Assembly: GCA_039566865.1 (NCBI GenBank)
Contig: CM076961.1
Span: 7,525,501-7,589,500 of the forward strand
Source of the DNA: Aurelia coerulea
Taxonomy: Eukaryota; Cnidaria; Scyphozoa; Semaeostomeae; Ulmaridae
Reading direction: 5' to 3'
DNA: 64,000 bases
Within the stretch, counting starts at the first letter, position 1, and every line of letters begins with the position of its first letter. The notes beneath the pieces are model-generated. The model made no database searches and was not told the origin of the DNA. It saw nothing but the letters and a program-made list of their open reading frames with translations. The position numbers and the translations under genes were made by a program. Shown one piece after another: positions 21,701 to 30,800 of this stretch.

Positions 21701-21896
21701 GTATGTCTACTTGTTCTTTCCAACTTTGGTATGTGTCAGCCAGCTTTATTCCTTGTAGGTATTGATACTTTGACAAATCATTGTTGACATTTTGCAATGG
21801 AGCACAAATTTTATCGATTGCTAATGCTTCAATTTCAATTGGATTTTCATTCATACTGCTCTGTGATCCCTTAATGCTAAACTTAACTCTTTGCAT
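18684..21896 (-). CDS. BEL/Pao Pol polyprotein (copy 2), long intact frame
   Basis: 1070 codons. Order: protease C-terminal part and linker (DILIGADYYYRI, SSKLGWILCG), reverse transcriptase (TRIVFDASAK; MTDIKKMFLQIQL; FGVNCSPFLAI; YVDDCLTG near residue 379), Pao RNase H (HGFGDASPKAYGAAVY near 560; WADSSIALYWI), integrase zinc finger (from about 878, ending CRSC) and core (GVDFAGPL near 947; SDNAKTF near 1009). After about residue 1033 the frame enters the foldback element, so the final residues are foreign and the end of the integrase is missing. The ATG at 21896 is internal: homology continues upstream in the same frame, across one TGA, into 21999-22778. Confidence 0.9.
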   Translation of the reverse strand: MQRVKFSIKGSQSSMNENPIEIEALAIDKICAPLQNVNNDLSKYQYLQGIKLADTYQSWKEQVDILIGADYYYRIIEDEIKKGRSSDEPTAVSSKLGWILCGSFEGQQQVTTTAMFSTVDVEEATTSLKHFWDLESIGIVEDKAQTRLMEEIDAIAQFKEGLSFDGQRYQASIPWKCDHPELKDNYSQAVQRLKGIENNLKRDEIKQQDYSEAITQYVREGFAEEVKPESIHQSENKVRYLPHHAVYRRDKTTTKTRIVFDASAKVGHEPSLNDCILQGPALQPNLVSVLIRFRSHPIALMTDIKKMFLQIQLAEKDRDFHRYLWRDMQTNEEPKVYRMQRVTFGVNCSPFLAISTVQSHAERKKEQFPDAAKEILENMYVDDCLTGAKDADEAIELQSSLSSMMKSGGFQLVKWASNSEKVIQEIKPEERAPSLTVCFNERESIKALGMSWDTRNDCFFFNVAKSILESKDCETKRSLLSLASKIFDPMGLLSPFVLRAKMLFQELWSRGLQWDDKLPSDILSQWRSWKAELSDVNDIKIPRCFTANTGTTERVEIHGFGDASPKAYGAAVYVRTVDMNGHINTKLVMFKSRVAPLKRVTLPRLELLASVINTRLVSFVAESMKREISQVVLWADSSIALYWIKGPSSKWKPFVANRVEEIQSKFSPDNWRYCPGKLNPADCLTRGLTRKDLHQTEKWWTGPSWLSLPSKEWPCNITANETVTNMACKESRKTVQMLAIIESKEIIDPERHSSWLKLVRVTAIVFRAVQLFKKITQQPRQERPWQGPSAEELREAKMYWYRRVQSETYKEELQALSDGKQISKSSRILMLDPFYDSRDKVLRVGGRLQNSDLPEEAKHQIILPHGHPIVEKKILQVHHQSICAGPSTTLAVLRQKIWITQGLRDVKRVIRNCRSCRRQHVAACSQKMGNLPKERVQSSLACTHVGVDFAGPLYIRTKNDVQKAYICLFTCASSRMVHLELTDSLNTDDFLQAFRRVINRRGLCQSLQSDNAKTFKAADRTLQQLFATPKIPNVCHLNVILVASHLNQLFLSVFAYFYLVVSHLIAVSPF

Positions 21897-21998
21897 TTTC
21901 TTTGATTTGATCGTTTCTTCTCCAAGGGTAGAAATATTTAAAGTTTCGACTGGACCCTTTAAGTCTAAACACTCAGCAATGTTCTTCCTTATGTACGA

Positions 21999-22778
21999 TC
22001 ATTGACTTCCTGTATCAAAGAGAATTCTAACTTGAATTTCCTGAGGACCATCAGTTGTCAGAAATGCTGATGCTGTTTGTAGTAGCACTTGTTTCGATGT
22101 GTTTGAGGCTGCTGTTAATCCACTGATAGCTCCAACTTGCTGATTTGGATTACTTTCTGGACTATCTGGATGAAGTAAACGATTGTGCTTTCTTCCGCAG
22201 CCTTCTACCGTGCAGCTTGGGTGTCTACAGTTTCCTGAGTTATGACCTATGACCTCCATTTGATCTTTTTTGAGGGTGTCTACAGTTTCCTGAGTTATGA
22301 CCTCCATTTGATGGCCTTCAGAAAAGTGTTGACACTCATCATCTGCCTCTTCATCTCCAATTAAACCCATGATTTCATGATTAAGATTCTCGTGCATTTG
22401 CCTTTGCTTGTTTAATTCTTGCAAGCTACTTTGTACTTCAACTGTATTATCTGATGACTGCATGAAGTCGACTAAATCATCCATTATACCATTGATATTC
22501 ACCTTCAAGCATTTTTCTCTCCTTCTTTTATTGCTAAGCTCTGTTTGTTCAGGACTTTTTGCACTGGATAATGATGAAGTGTTAAAAGTGTCTCTAGCAA
22601 ATACAGCTTCATCTTTGATTTGACTCAAATGATCTTTCAGGCGCTTAGCTACAGTTCTCCTATTTCCCTTAGACGAAAGTCCCCTTCTCTGTAGCTCTTC
22701 TCGAATATCTTCAAGGGATAACTGATCAATTTTTACCACTTCAAAGTTGCTGGGTATATCTGAATCCATGCTCGGCAA
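21999..22778 (-). CDS. BEL/Pao gag-like N terminus with SAP domain and protease start
   Basis: 259 codons. Residues about 18-52 (LSLEDIREELQRRGLSSKGN…) match a SAP motif, a small DNA/chromatin-binding helix-turn-helix. A charged region and a coiled-coil segment (SSLQELNKQRQMHENLNHEI) follow, then a zinc-knuckle pattern (NCRHPSC…GCGRKHNRLLH) and, at the very end, the protease signature ILFDTGSQ. The usual large gag core (DUF1759) is absent, so gag is internally shortened or of a compact type. The frame ends in TGA at 21999-22001, and homology continues in the same frame downstream. A 40-bp segment coding for part of the zinc knuckle is tandemly duplicated at about 22218-22315 and read in two frames. 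Confidence 0.8.
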   Translation of the reverse strand: MPSMDSDIPSNFEVVKIDQLSLEDIREELQRRGLSSKGNRRTVAKRLKDHLSQIKDEAVFARDTFNTSSLSSAKSPEQTELSNKRRREKCLKVNINGIMDDLVDFMQSSDNTVEVQSSLQELNKQRQMHENLNHEIMGLIGDEEADDECQHFSEGHQMEVITQETVDTLKKDQMEVIGHNSGNCRHPSCTVEGCGRKHNRLLHPDSPESNPNQQVGAISGLTAASNTSKQVLLQTASAFLTTDGPQEIQVRILFDTGSQ

Positions 22779-22870
22779 ATCAATGTCAAAAAATAATCAA
22801 ATGGGTACATCCATAAAATTGTCCGGTAAATAGAGTGTCCGTTGGGTATCCAACGTCCGTGTCTCTTTCT

Positions 22871-22888
22871 ATCCGGCTTGGTGGACCA
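22871..22888 (-). other. Possible primer-binding site of BEL/Pao copy 2
   Basis: On the minus strand, TGGTCCACCAAGCCGGAT begins with TGG directly after a candidate LTR end (…TGTTAACA). A primer-binding site starting TGG two or fewer bases after the LTR is the rule for LTR retrotransposons. No tRNA was matched, so this is a positional inference. Confidence 0.35.
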
Positions 22889-23700
22889 TGTTAACAGTGG
22901 ACAGACCATTTGAAATCTTGCCTAAATATATGTTCCTATCAGAGCCTCTGCGGGGTCTATCAACATACGGCCAGCAACCGCGAAGGGGCACACCAAGACC
23001 GCCCGACACAATGAAACTCCGAATGCAAACCAACAGTAACAAATTTTCACAAACGATACTAGTAATGCTAGAAAATGTCTAGAATCTTTTGTCCAATAAT
23101 CAATGAGTCCACATCGTTCTCTAATCACGTAGCGCAGCCAGCGGCTAAACAAGGGCGCTGTCAGTTCTTTCGGGTCTATATTCTTCTGGGCGATCTATTA
23201 ACAATGCTTAAACTTCTTCGATAAATTCTCGTAGCGCAGCCAGCGGCTAAACAAAGGCGCTGTCAGTCCCGTTCGACGGTCAATTTATTCGTTGTGCATC
23301 GGCACTAAAATCCCTCTGCGTTCGGTGTGCATCTGCACTAAATTCTTCTTTATTTGATGTGCTTCGGCACGAAAACTCTTGTTTATTTGTTGTGCATCGG
23401 CGCGATAATCTTTGTTGAAGACTTAATGTCTTTTCTTGGGCTTCGGCCCGATAAAACAATCTTTCCGACTGTTTTCTGCAAAAACTGTGTTCTTCGCAAC
23501 CAGCGAACGTGAAAAACAACTGCTCTGTCCATGCATCGATGAAGCCAATTATCAGTTACTGCGTAAACAACTTGAACAATAACGCCATTGTGTTTAGCTT
23601 CCAATCAAACAATGTCGAATAAAGGACTCTTTGAATCTGCGGTCTTACGCCTTTGTGTATTGAAATATCTTCGTTGGCTTAGCAACGCGCCCTGAACGGG
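22889..23700 (-). repeat. Putative 5' LTR/leader of BEL/Pao copy 2 with internal repeats
   Basis: This lies immediately upstream of the gag-like frame of copy 2. It contains two copies of GTAGCGCAGCCAGCGGCTAA (near 23130 and 23232, about 101 bp apart), each followed by CAA[A/G]GGCGCTGTCAGT. It also has four or five degenerate units of about 45 bp with GTGCATCGGCACTAAAAT (23290-23455). No matching 3' LTR is present, so the boundaries are guesses. The left limit is a TG…CA-type end near 22889. Confidence 0.5.
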
Positions 23701-24547
23701 TTCGAAACGGAACACTTTTTGTCCAGGCGTTCGAGAGGTGTATTACTCTTGCGAAAAAGGGTACGGGATTTAAAAAGAAATAGGATTTTCAGGGAAATTT
23801 TAATAGATTATTATTGAAAACAAAAGGCTTTTGCTAAAGATGTACGAGATTTTTAGAAAATTATGTGCCCCTTGCTTTTGCTTAAATGCGGCTATGCAAG
23901 GAAGACAACTGATAGTTTACAGATCATCTACTGTTACGAAACAGTATCTAATTATTGCGCTTATTTCGTAGAGAGTGATAGGATCAAATAGAACCAATAG
24001 CAAATACAAGAACGATTTTTGTCGAAATCATACTGGAGCCATACGGAAGCCATGCGGAAAAATTTTTGAGGGGCCACACTCTTTACATCATCGAAACGCC
24101 CTATCTGACAGTCTTTTGTCAAAAAAGTTAGAATATAACTGTAGTAAGTGAGTGCTACAAAACAAGAGCAATAATCAAAACGGAAAAAGAACGATATATG
24201 AATCATTGCATTGAGACCATTAAAGAATTCCAATCTTTCTTGCATGGGAAAACTATTTTATCCAAGATCAGATAGGAATGTTTTTAAAGTTCTCAAAATT
24301 GCAGTCTCGTACACAGTTCTTAGCGGCTCCTTGTTAAACAATGCATGCAGCTTCCTCAAAATATCAAAGGTGATTATCTTTCCTCGATGGCAGATTTGAC
24401 CTTATCATCTCAAAATTCAAAACAAATCTTCTGATCAAATAATTCAATAATGGCTGTCTTTGGAACTTTTACTTGTTTTTAAACAATACCTTTAGTTAAA
24501 TATTCAGAACTATAGATGTTTGTTTAGTGCATAGAAATAAAATTCTA
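23700..24547. other. No feature recognised
   Basis: AT-rich sequence with open frames under 95 codons, none recognised. No inverted repeats or simple repeats stood out. Confidence 0.5.
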
Positions 24548-25316
24548 CAGGGTGTCCCAAAAAAACATGAGCACAATTTAAAGGGCTACTGTAGGGGAGA
24601 CATCAATTCAAATTTTACATTTTTCACATTTTTGAATAGATTATATTCTAACTTAAAATTTGGCACTAAGTTTGAGTAAATCTGATAAGTTTTTGTTGAT
24701 TTATTGAGAAAGACAATCAAACTCACTGGTTGTTTCAAAACAAGAGGATTTAACTCCTTACTTAACCTTATAACTTTGATTATAGCATCAAATGGATTTA
24801 AACTCTACATTTGGGAGTAATTAATGACCACATATCTCGAAAAGATTGACCAGGCAGCCTGCCGAACGAAATATTGTTGGTTTAAAACGATTTCATCATT
24901 TTTGAGAAGTAAAATAACTGATGGACACATGTCATGGCCTGTAGCACTAGTGCTGCACATTCACAATTTCTCGTAAGCCTAGATATGTTCAATATTCTTG
25001 GTTCTCATGAAATCCAATTCATGAATATCTGTTTCACTTATGAACATCAGAAAACGGGACTAGGTATCTTTTTTCAATCAATTTCTTTGATTTCAACATT
25101 ATGGAGAGAACAATATCCTCTGGTTTTGAGGCAGTCACAAATCTTGACTCTCTTGCTCTATAAATCAACAACTGCTGATCAGATTTACTCAAACTTGGTA
25201 TCAACCTTTAAGTTGAAGTCTTTTCTATATCAAATATCTCACAAAAAGAAAAATTTGATGTATGGCTGCTCCGCAGATGCCACTCAAAACAGCGCACACG
25301 TTTTTGGGACACCCTG
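24548..25316. mobile_element. TA-flanked MITE E (CAGGGTGTCCCAAAA ends)
   Basis: The ends CAGGGTGTCCCAAAAA and the inverse TTTTTGGGACACCCTG have TA outside both. The 769-bp body has inverted subterminal similarity (left GGCACTAAGTTTGAGTAAAT, right inverse). A second copy at 42183-44033 carries two further insertions. At about 24880 this copy keeps the uninterrupted GTTGGTTTAAAACGATT that is split by a TTAA element in the other. Non-coding; mariner-type by TA duplication and end sequence. Confidence 0.85.
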
Positions 25317-26425
25317 TATATGGAAATATAGAATTCTCGAATGTTGAAAACAGTACAGCGATACCTGAAGAATGCTTTTGACAAGCTCTTGCCTGGATTG
25401 TTCCTAAATATCTTCCTTTAAAACCACTAAGCTTACTGAAAGTCCCAAGTTCTCATCAAAAATATGAATTAAAATGGAAAAAATAGACTTTACACGAAGC
25501 TACAGAAAATTTGTCTTTTGGGCTGAAAGTTTACAGCTTTGTTCTTTTTGTTTGATTGCATTGATTCAAGAATAGACTCGACAAAGCTGCTTCCAAAACT
25601 GTTTCTTGCTTTGCTGTTTTATGTAAAATCGATTCATTAATGCACCAAACAGTTAAAAAGTGTTTTATCCCTTTTGTTTCCATTTAAATGAATTGAGAAA
25701 GACAGACGTGCCAAATCTGTTCATGACTGCATCAACTGTGTCGAGTCGCTTTACTTTGTATCACAATGAACTAGCAATGTGACATTTGAGCAGGTTACTT
25801 GTGCTTGCAGAGAAAAACGGAACGAAACAGACTGGATATCTTTGAACAAAATTTGGAGACATTATATTGAAAATGAAGTCAAATTGTTGATGTTTGAGTC
25901 ATTGGTAAGTGAATCATTTAGCTCAAGAATACAAACTTAGCCTTATTGGGGCCAACGTACGAGTTTTAATCGGTGAGAAGCTAAGGCCCAAATGACATTT
26001 CTAACAGAAATCGCTGAAAATTGCCTGCGATTTTCATATGTAAAAGGAGGGAAAATGTTTTGGTTATTTCTTAGGGCAATATCCATAATCATTGAGATTT
26101 GTATCGTTATATCTCATTTGTAACGACTTTTATCAATCTTTTAACAAAGGTCAATATTCTTCGACCAGAAAATGAATACAATTGTCTGAGCACGCTACAA
26201 ACTGCAGAGGGGCATCACTTCTACCGATGTTTCAAAAAAAGTTCCATGTAAGTATTGTAACTATATAACCATTTCAATTTTCGTGAGGGTATTCAAGAAT
26301 TCCCTTCCAGCGACCGATTTGAAAACACGGGGTTAGAAAAAGGCGATTTGATTGGCTGAGTACCTTGAAATTGGATGATTTCCACGTGCTTCAGCAACCA
26401 GTAAGGATTTGAACGGTATGCTTTT
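25317..26425. other. No feature recognised
   Basis: Unremarkable AT-rich intergenic sequence. No long frame, no repeat and no splice-site chain was seen. Confidence 0.5.
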
Positions 26426-26429
26426 TAAG

Positions 26430-26584
26430 GCAGAAACACAGCAATGGGACAAAACCAACAGTAAATGGTTGAATTTATATAATGCCAATATTTCTTCCTG
26501 CCACGTAGGACTTCTTCATGGCAGGACGAAATATTGGCATTAGATAAATTCAACCAAATTTGTCCTATTGCGGTGTTGCTGCCT
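26430..26584. repeat. Imperfect 155-bp palindrome
   Basis: The left arm runs from GGCAG…CACAGCAATGGGACAAA through GGTTGAATTTAT.TAATGCCAATATTTC. The right arm is its inverse, ending GCTGCC. The loop is about 25 bp, near 26508. It resembles the other foldback elements but no target duplication is clear. Confidence 0.7.
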
Positions 26585-26649
26585 TCAAACTTTTAGAAAT
26601 AGCTCTGCACTAAGTGCTTCCACTTTATTCCTGTGTCCATATCCAATTA

Positions 26650-26870
26650 GTCTTTTGAACTTGGTTTTCCATCGTGTCAATGATATACCACAATGAGAAG
26701 AGTAGACTTGAATATACGTCATATGGTTTTCTTCATATTCATTTCCAGACAGGGAAGTTTGAATCCCATGTCAATGGATATTTGCGCAATCTAATATTTC
26801 AATAGGCTTGGTTTCCGATCGTTTCAAAGATATACCACACTGAAACGGGCTGGTAAATTAAACTCCTAGC
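26650..26870. repeat. Direct duplication, 147-bp period
   Basis: CTTGGTTTTCCATCGTGTCA followed by ATGATATACCACAATGA (from 26660) recurs as a diverged copy from 26807. It is a short tandem duplication about 0.8 kb upstream of the metalloproteinase start. Confidence 0.6.
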
Positions 26871-26998
26871 AGCCAACGTTGAGTTTGATGGGATCTATTC
26901 CTGTTTCATTACTTAATCAGAGGGAAACCAGTTTTCTGCTTTCAACTTATGTCTATTTATCTTTATGACGCTGGACAGCTTCTGCAGAGCTGTGGTGG

Positions 26999-27332
26999 CC
27001 CGGGGGGGGGGGGGGGGGGTACTTGACTTAAATTTGTACGGAGGTGTGCCCACAAAATTTTTTTTTTACCCTGCTCCAAAATTTTGCGCTCAAAATGATA
27101 ACATGTTCTAGAAAAAATTGGTGAAAAGCATACTCAAAAGCATTAAATTTGACTGAAAAACGACCCGATCTAGCAGAATATTCCCCTTTGACATGTTTTG
27201 ACAACCTGCTGTAGAAAAACTGTCTCATTTTGATACCCTGTGCTAGAAAAAATTGGTGAAAACGATACCCACGATACCCTTAAAAACATCTCCGTCGGAC
27301 AAATATACCAAGTACCCCCCCCCCCCCCCGAG
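26999..27332. mobile_element. CCCGGG-ended MITE K2 with 8-bp target duplication
   Basis: It starts CCCGGGGG…TACTTGACT and ends AAGTA followed by a C run and GAG. The flanks are TGTGGTGG (26991-26998) and TGTGGCGG (27333-27340), an 8-bp duplication with one change. The core has degenerate units with TACCCTG and TAGAAAAAATTGGTGAAAA, different from K1 and K3 although the ends match. It lies about 290 bp upstream of the metalloproteinase ATG, so it may overlap its promoter region. Confidence 0.85.
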
Positions 27333-27536
27333 TGTGGCGGTGGATTTTACTTTTGTGACAAATCAAATGGTCCATCCTTTCGTACTTCATTAGAAGCCAT
27401 GCAGTAACCAATAGATAAACAGAGATAACCTGAAGCAGGAAACAGAAAGCAGGAAGCTGGTAACCTTATGACTGTGGTGTAGCCGCATATGACGAACAAC
27501 GATTAATAATGAGGAACAGATAGCAAGAGAGAAACA

Positions 27537-27546
27537 CATAAAAAGG
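27537..27546 (+). promoter_or_regulatory. Possible TATA-like element of the metalloproteinase gene
   Basis: CATAAAAAGG lies 88 bp before the initiator ATG and would place transcription start around 27565-27570. It is the only TATA-like string close enough, but this is a weak motif call with no transcript support. Confidence 0.25.
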
Positions 27547-27624
27547 GCAGTGAAAGCGAAGACAGACAAATTAAGTTAAAGAGAAATAAAGTTCAGTTGG
27601 AGATTCAGACTAATTGCGTAAAAA

Positions 27625-27801
27625 ATGAATATGGGCCAAAGACAGGCGTTCCTCCTGCTTGCTGTTTTGCTGTTATCACTGTGTATCGATATTTCACTCG
27701 GAGCACCAAAGAGAAATCTATTGCAGAAAGCTGCAAAGAAACTATCGAAGGTTGTAAAGAAAATAGAGAAGGTTGCCGAGAAAATAGAAAGGAAGGCTTT
27801 G
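27625..27801 (+). CDS. MMP exon 1: signal peptide and lysine-rich helix
   Basis: 59 codons. Two ATGs two codons apart could both start. The hydrophobic core (FLLLAVLLLSLC) and a likely cleavage after SLG make a clear signal peptide. The mature start is then strongly basic (12 Lys/Arg against 3 Glu in about 32 residues) with hydrophobics spaced as an amphipathic helix (KKLSKVVKKIEKVAEKI). The donor is GTGAGT at 27802, phase 0. Confidence 0.9.
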
Positions 27802-30800
27802 GTGAGTGATATCAACATTTTTTAATTATCAAGGCTTTGCTTAGTAATGCACCAGGTTGCCTCGGGCAAATTTTCATTGTCACTAATAATAGCTATTATC
27901 CAAGCCTCGGACCACGTACTGGTACAGGTCTGGATTCGTAACAAAAGTGTAACGAACCAGCCTCCCGTTTACATTGTTCCTACTGATTCGTTACACTTTT
28001 GTTCATTCCATTTATTGAAATTGCTTGTTCTGGCCCAGTGTAAATAATTTCAACCATGAGAACTTTGTGGCGGATCAAACTGTACTGGTGTACTGGTGCT
28101 GTGTGAACGTGGTTTCAGTCTGCCTATTCTGGCTAATATTATCACTACAGTCTCAAAATCGCCTTTTAGGTATGTGATATTTGATCGAACGACTTCTACA
28201 CCAATATTAAGAAGAAAGAGTTATTGACCTTGTTATATAATTGAGATATTTCTGAGTCAGTTTGAGCCTATAGATCAATGATTAAGCAATGTCTGTAAAT
28301 TGGAACAGAATAAACCCATTTATGACACTGCAACCTTGGATGTCTCCTAGAGGGGATCTGATATATTGATGGTTAGTTGCTTCCTTGTGTCAATTATTAT
28401 TTAAACAATAGCATGCACCCTTGCTCCCTTCAAAAGCGAGATTATTAAGATATCTAAATACAATTCCTCAAATGCTTTCATTTTCTTTCTTAGAAATATC
28501 TTATCAAATTTGGATACCTCGGCAAAGATTATACAATAGATGAAAACTCAAAACCACCAGAGCAGATTCTCAAAAACTTTCAAGCTTTTGCAGGGCTTTC
28601 ACCGTCAGGTTAGTAAACAAACTTTTTCTATTAGTTTTAGATATTATTAAAATCATTCGAAAAAGAAACGACCAGTGTCGATCGTTGGATCCGAACATGC
28701 TTGCGGTGACGAATGAATGAATAGATTCGATGACAGACACAAGCACCACAAGACAATGAAAAACAATAGAAAATGTGTGTAAAATTATATTTTAACAATA
28801 TTTTGTCTGGCCATCTATGACCTCTTCAGGGCTGTTATGTATGTGACAGTTATATTCAGGATTTAAATGTGAACACAAACGTCAGCCTACTCATGAACTG
28901 ACTACCGAATATTTTCAATATGAAAATGTTTAAAAGTAATGATAGAATATGTTCAACAATTGGAAACGGAGATGTTACATGTGATTGGTTAGTTGCGATG
29001 GCTACGCAGAGGTTATATCAGTTTGGTTTAAAAGGGTTATGGCATAATACTAGGCTCGGCGCGCTTCGCCTGCGGCGTCACGCTGGCCCGCCGTCGTAAT
29101 TGGCATTCAAGTGGATGGAAAGCAAAGTGTTTGTGCACCAATCACTAAGGGAGACATAAATATATTTTATATCTATATTCCCAGGGGACTGTTGTTCTGA
29201 AATATTTAGGATAGGGGTGCTCTTGTTACTTCTTTGGGTCTAAATTTGATAAAAGATTATTTTTTGGGTCAATGATTTGTAGCTATCTTGTTTGGTTCCT
29301 GAATTTCTGAATTACATCTTTGGGTCTCAAATATGGGAGAAGTAAAAAACAGGGTAAAACATCACTTACAAACAAAGTAATGCTCAAAGGAGAAAACCAA
29401 CTACAACTAAAAAACATGCTAGAATAGCTTTTATGCTGGGATGGTTTGCATACCTTTCAATTGCTATATCCACTGGATCAATGATACCTTCCGTTAAACG
29501 AACATTGTCTACATTATCTGCTATACCAAGGGTTTCTGTTACAGCTTCAAAATGATTTTAAAATTTCTGAGATCTATGATCATCAGAGATACCCACATTA
29601 TTTTCTTCTAAAACTATCTCATTTTGAGACATTATTTAGTCAGAGAATTGTAGTTGGACCGTTTTCCAAAAGTTTCATTGTCAGTGATTAGAGAGACGTC
29701 CGAATATTGTAGTATATCTTTTACTCTGTTCGAAAAAGTTTTATGCAAAGGTTACCCTAACGACGAAAATTATTCCAGTTATCAGCTATTCTGTTTTTGC
29801 TGTATATTTGTTCCGCTATTTAGTACGTAGAATGACAGCCTTCCGGAGTGCTTTGGTCATAAAGGATGCATCGTTAGCTCTAACATAATTTTTCTTTAGT
29901 GGTGCATGTTTATTTAGTACCTTATCAAAAGCAGTTTCAAATGTGCCGCATAGCTTGAATTTGAATTTGAAGCATCTACGTAGCCAAGCTTAGCTCGCAA
30001 GTCTTGATTAAAACTAGTTTGGTCAAAATTTTTGTAACTTCGGTAGTTTATGATGGAGGGGCCTTGCTTTGAAAAAGTGGTTTTTAACACGGTCACAATC
30101 CTTTCATGAAAATCTGATTGATAAGCATGTTTCTATTGCCGTGGTGGGCTGCATACGCTGCCCCTGACCTGGTAAGCTGGCTATCGCTATGTCCCATTTT
30201 TGTATCTCATAAGATGTGGAGCTTAAAAGTTTCAACGTAGTTTTCATCCTAAATTGATGTTTTGTTTGTGATATGAAAATTGAATTTTTACTTAAAGCAA
30301 GATTTTTCAGGCATAAATTTACAGTATGGACGCATTTTCTTACTTATCTGCTCAAAAACATGCTTTCCTCCGAAAATTTCACAAACTTGCCTGAACATTC
30401 CTGCATCTCAAGTCGTATGTAGAGTGTTAGAATAAGTATGTCCTGTTCAAAAATCAGAACTTTTGCATTTCTCTGCATGGTGTGAGAGCCAGTGTTACAA
30501 TTGCCCAATGTTACAATTGTACTTGGTCTCCCCTACAACTTTAGAATGTCTCATTGTATTAGGTTTTTGTGTTCCAAAAGCAAAATCGAATTCAATAGAC
30601 GATTACGGAAAAGATGGTGGACCTCATTTCACGCAATGCATGATAAAAATATGCCCCCTAGCAACCCATAGCTACCAAAATTTGCAACTGCAGCATAATA
30701 TCTTGACCGCAGCTGCGATAGAATTAGGCCATCGCAACTTTATCGCGAGATCTATTCTCTTTTCAGTCTTCGCTCAGAGTTTTAAGGAAAATTCGTCTCT

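Noticed and set aside
24934..25347. 137-codon frame in element E
   Set aside because: It lies inside a MITE and runs through its terminal repeat. The sister element F does not keep it intact.
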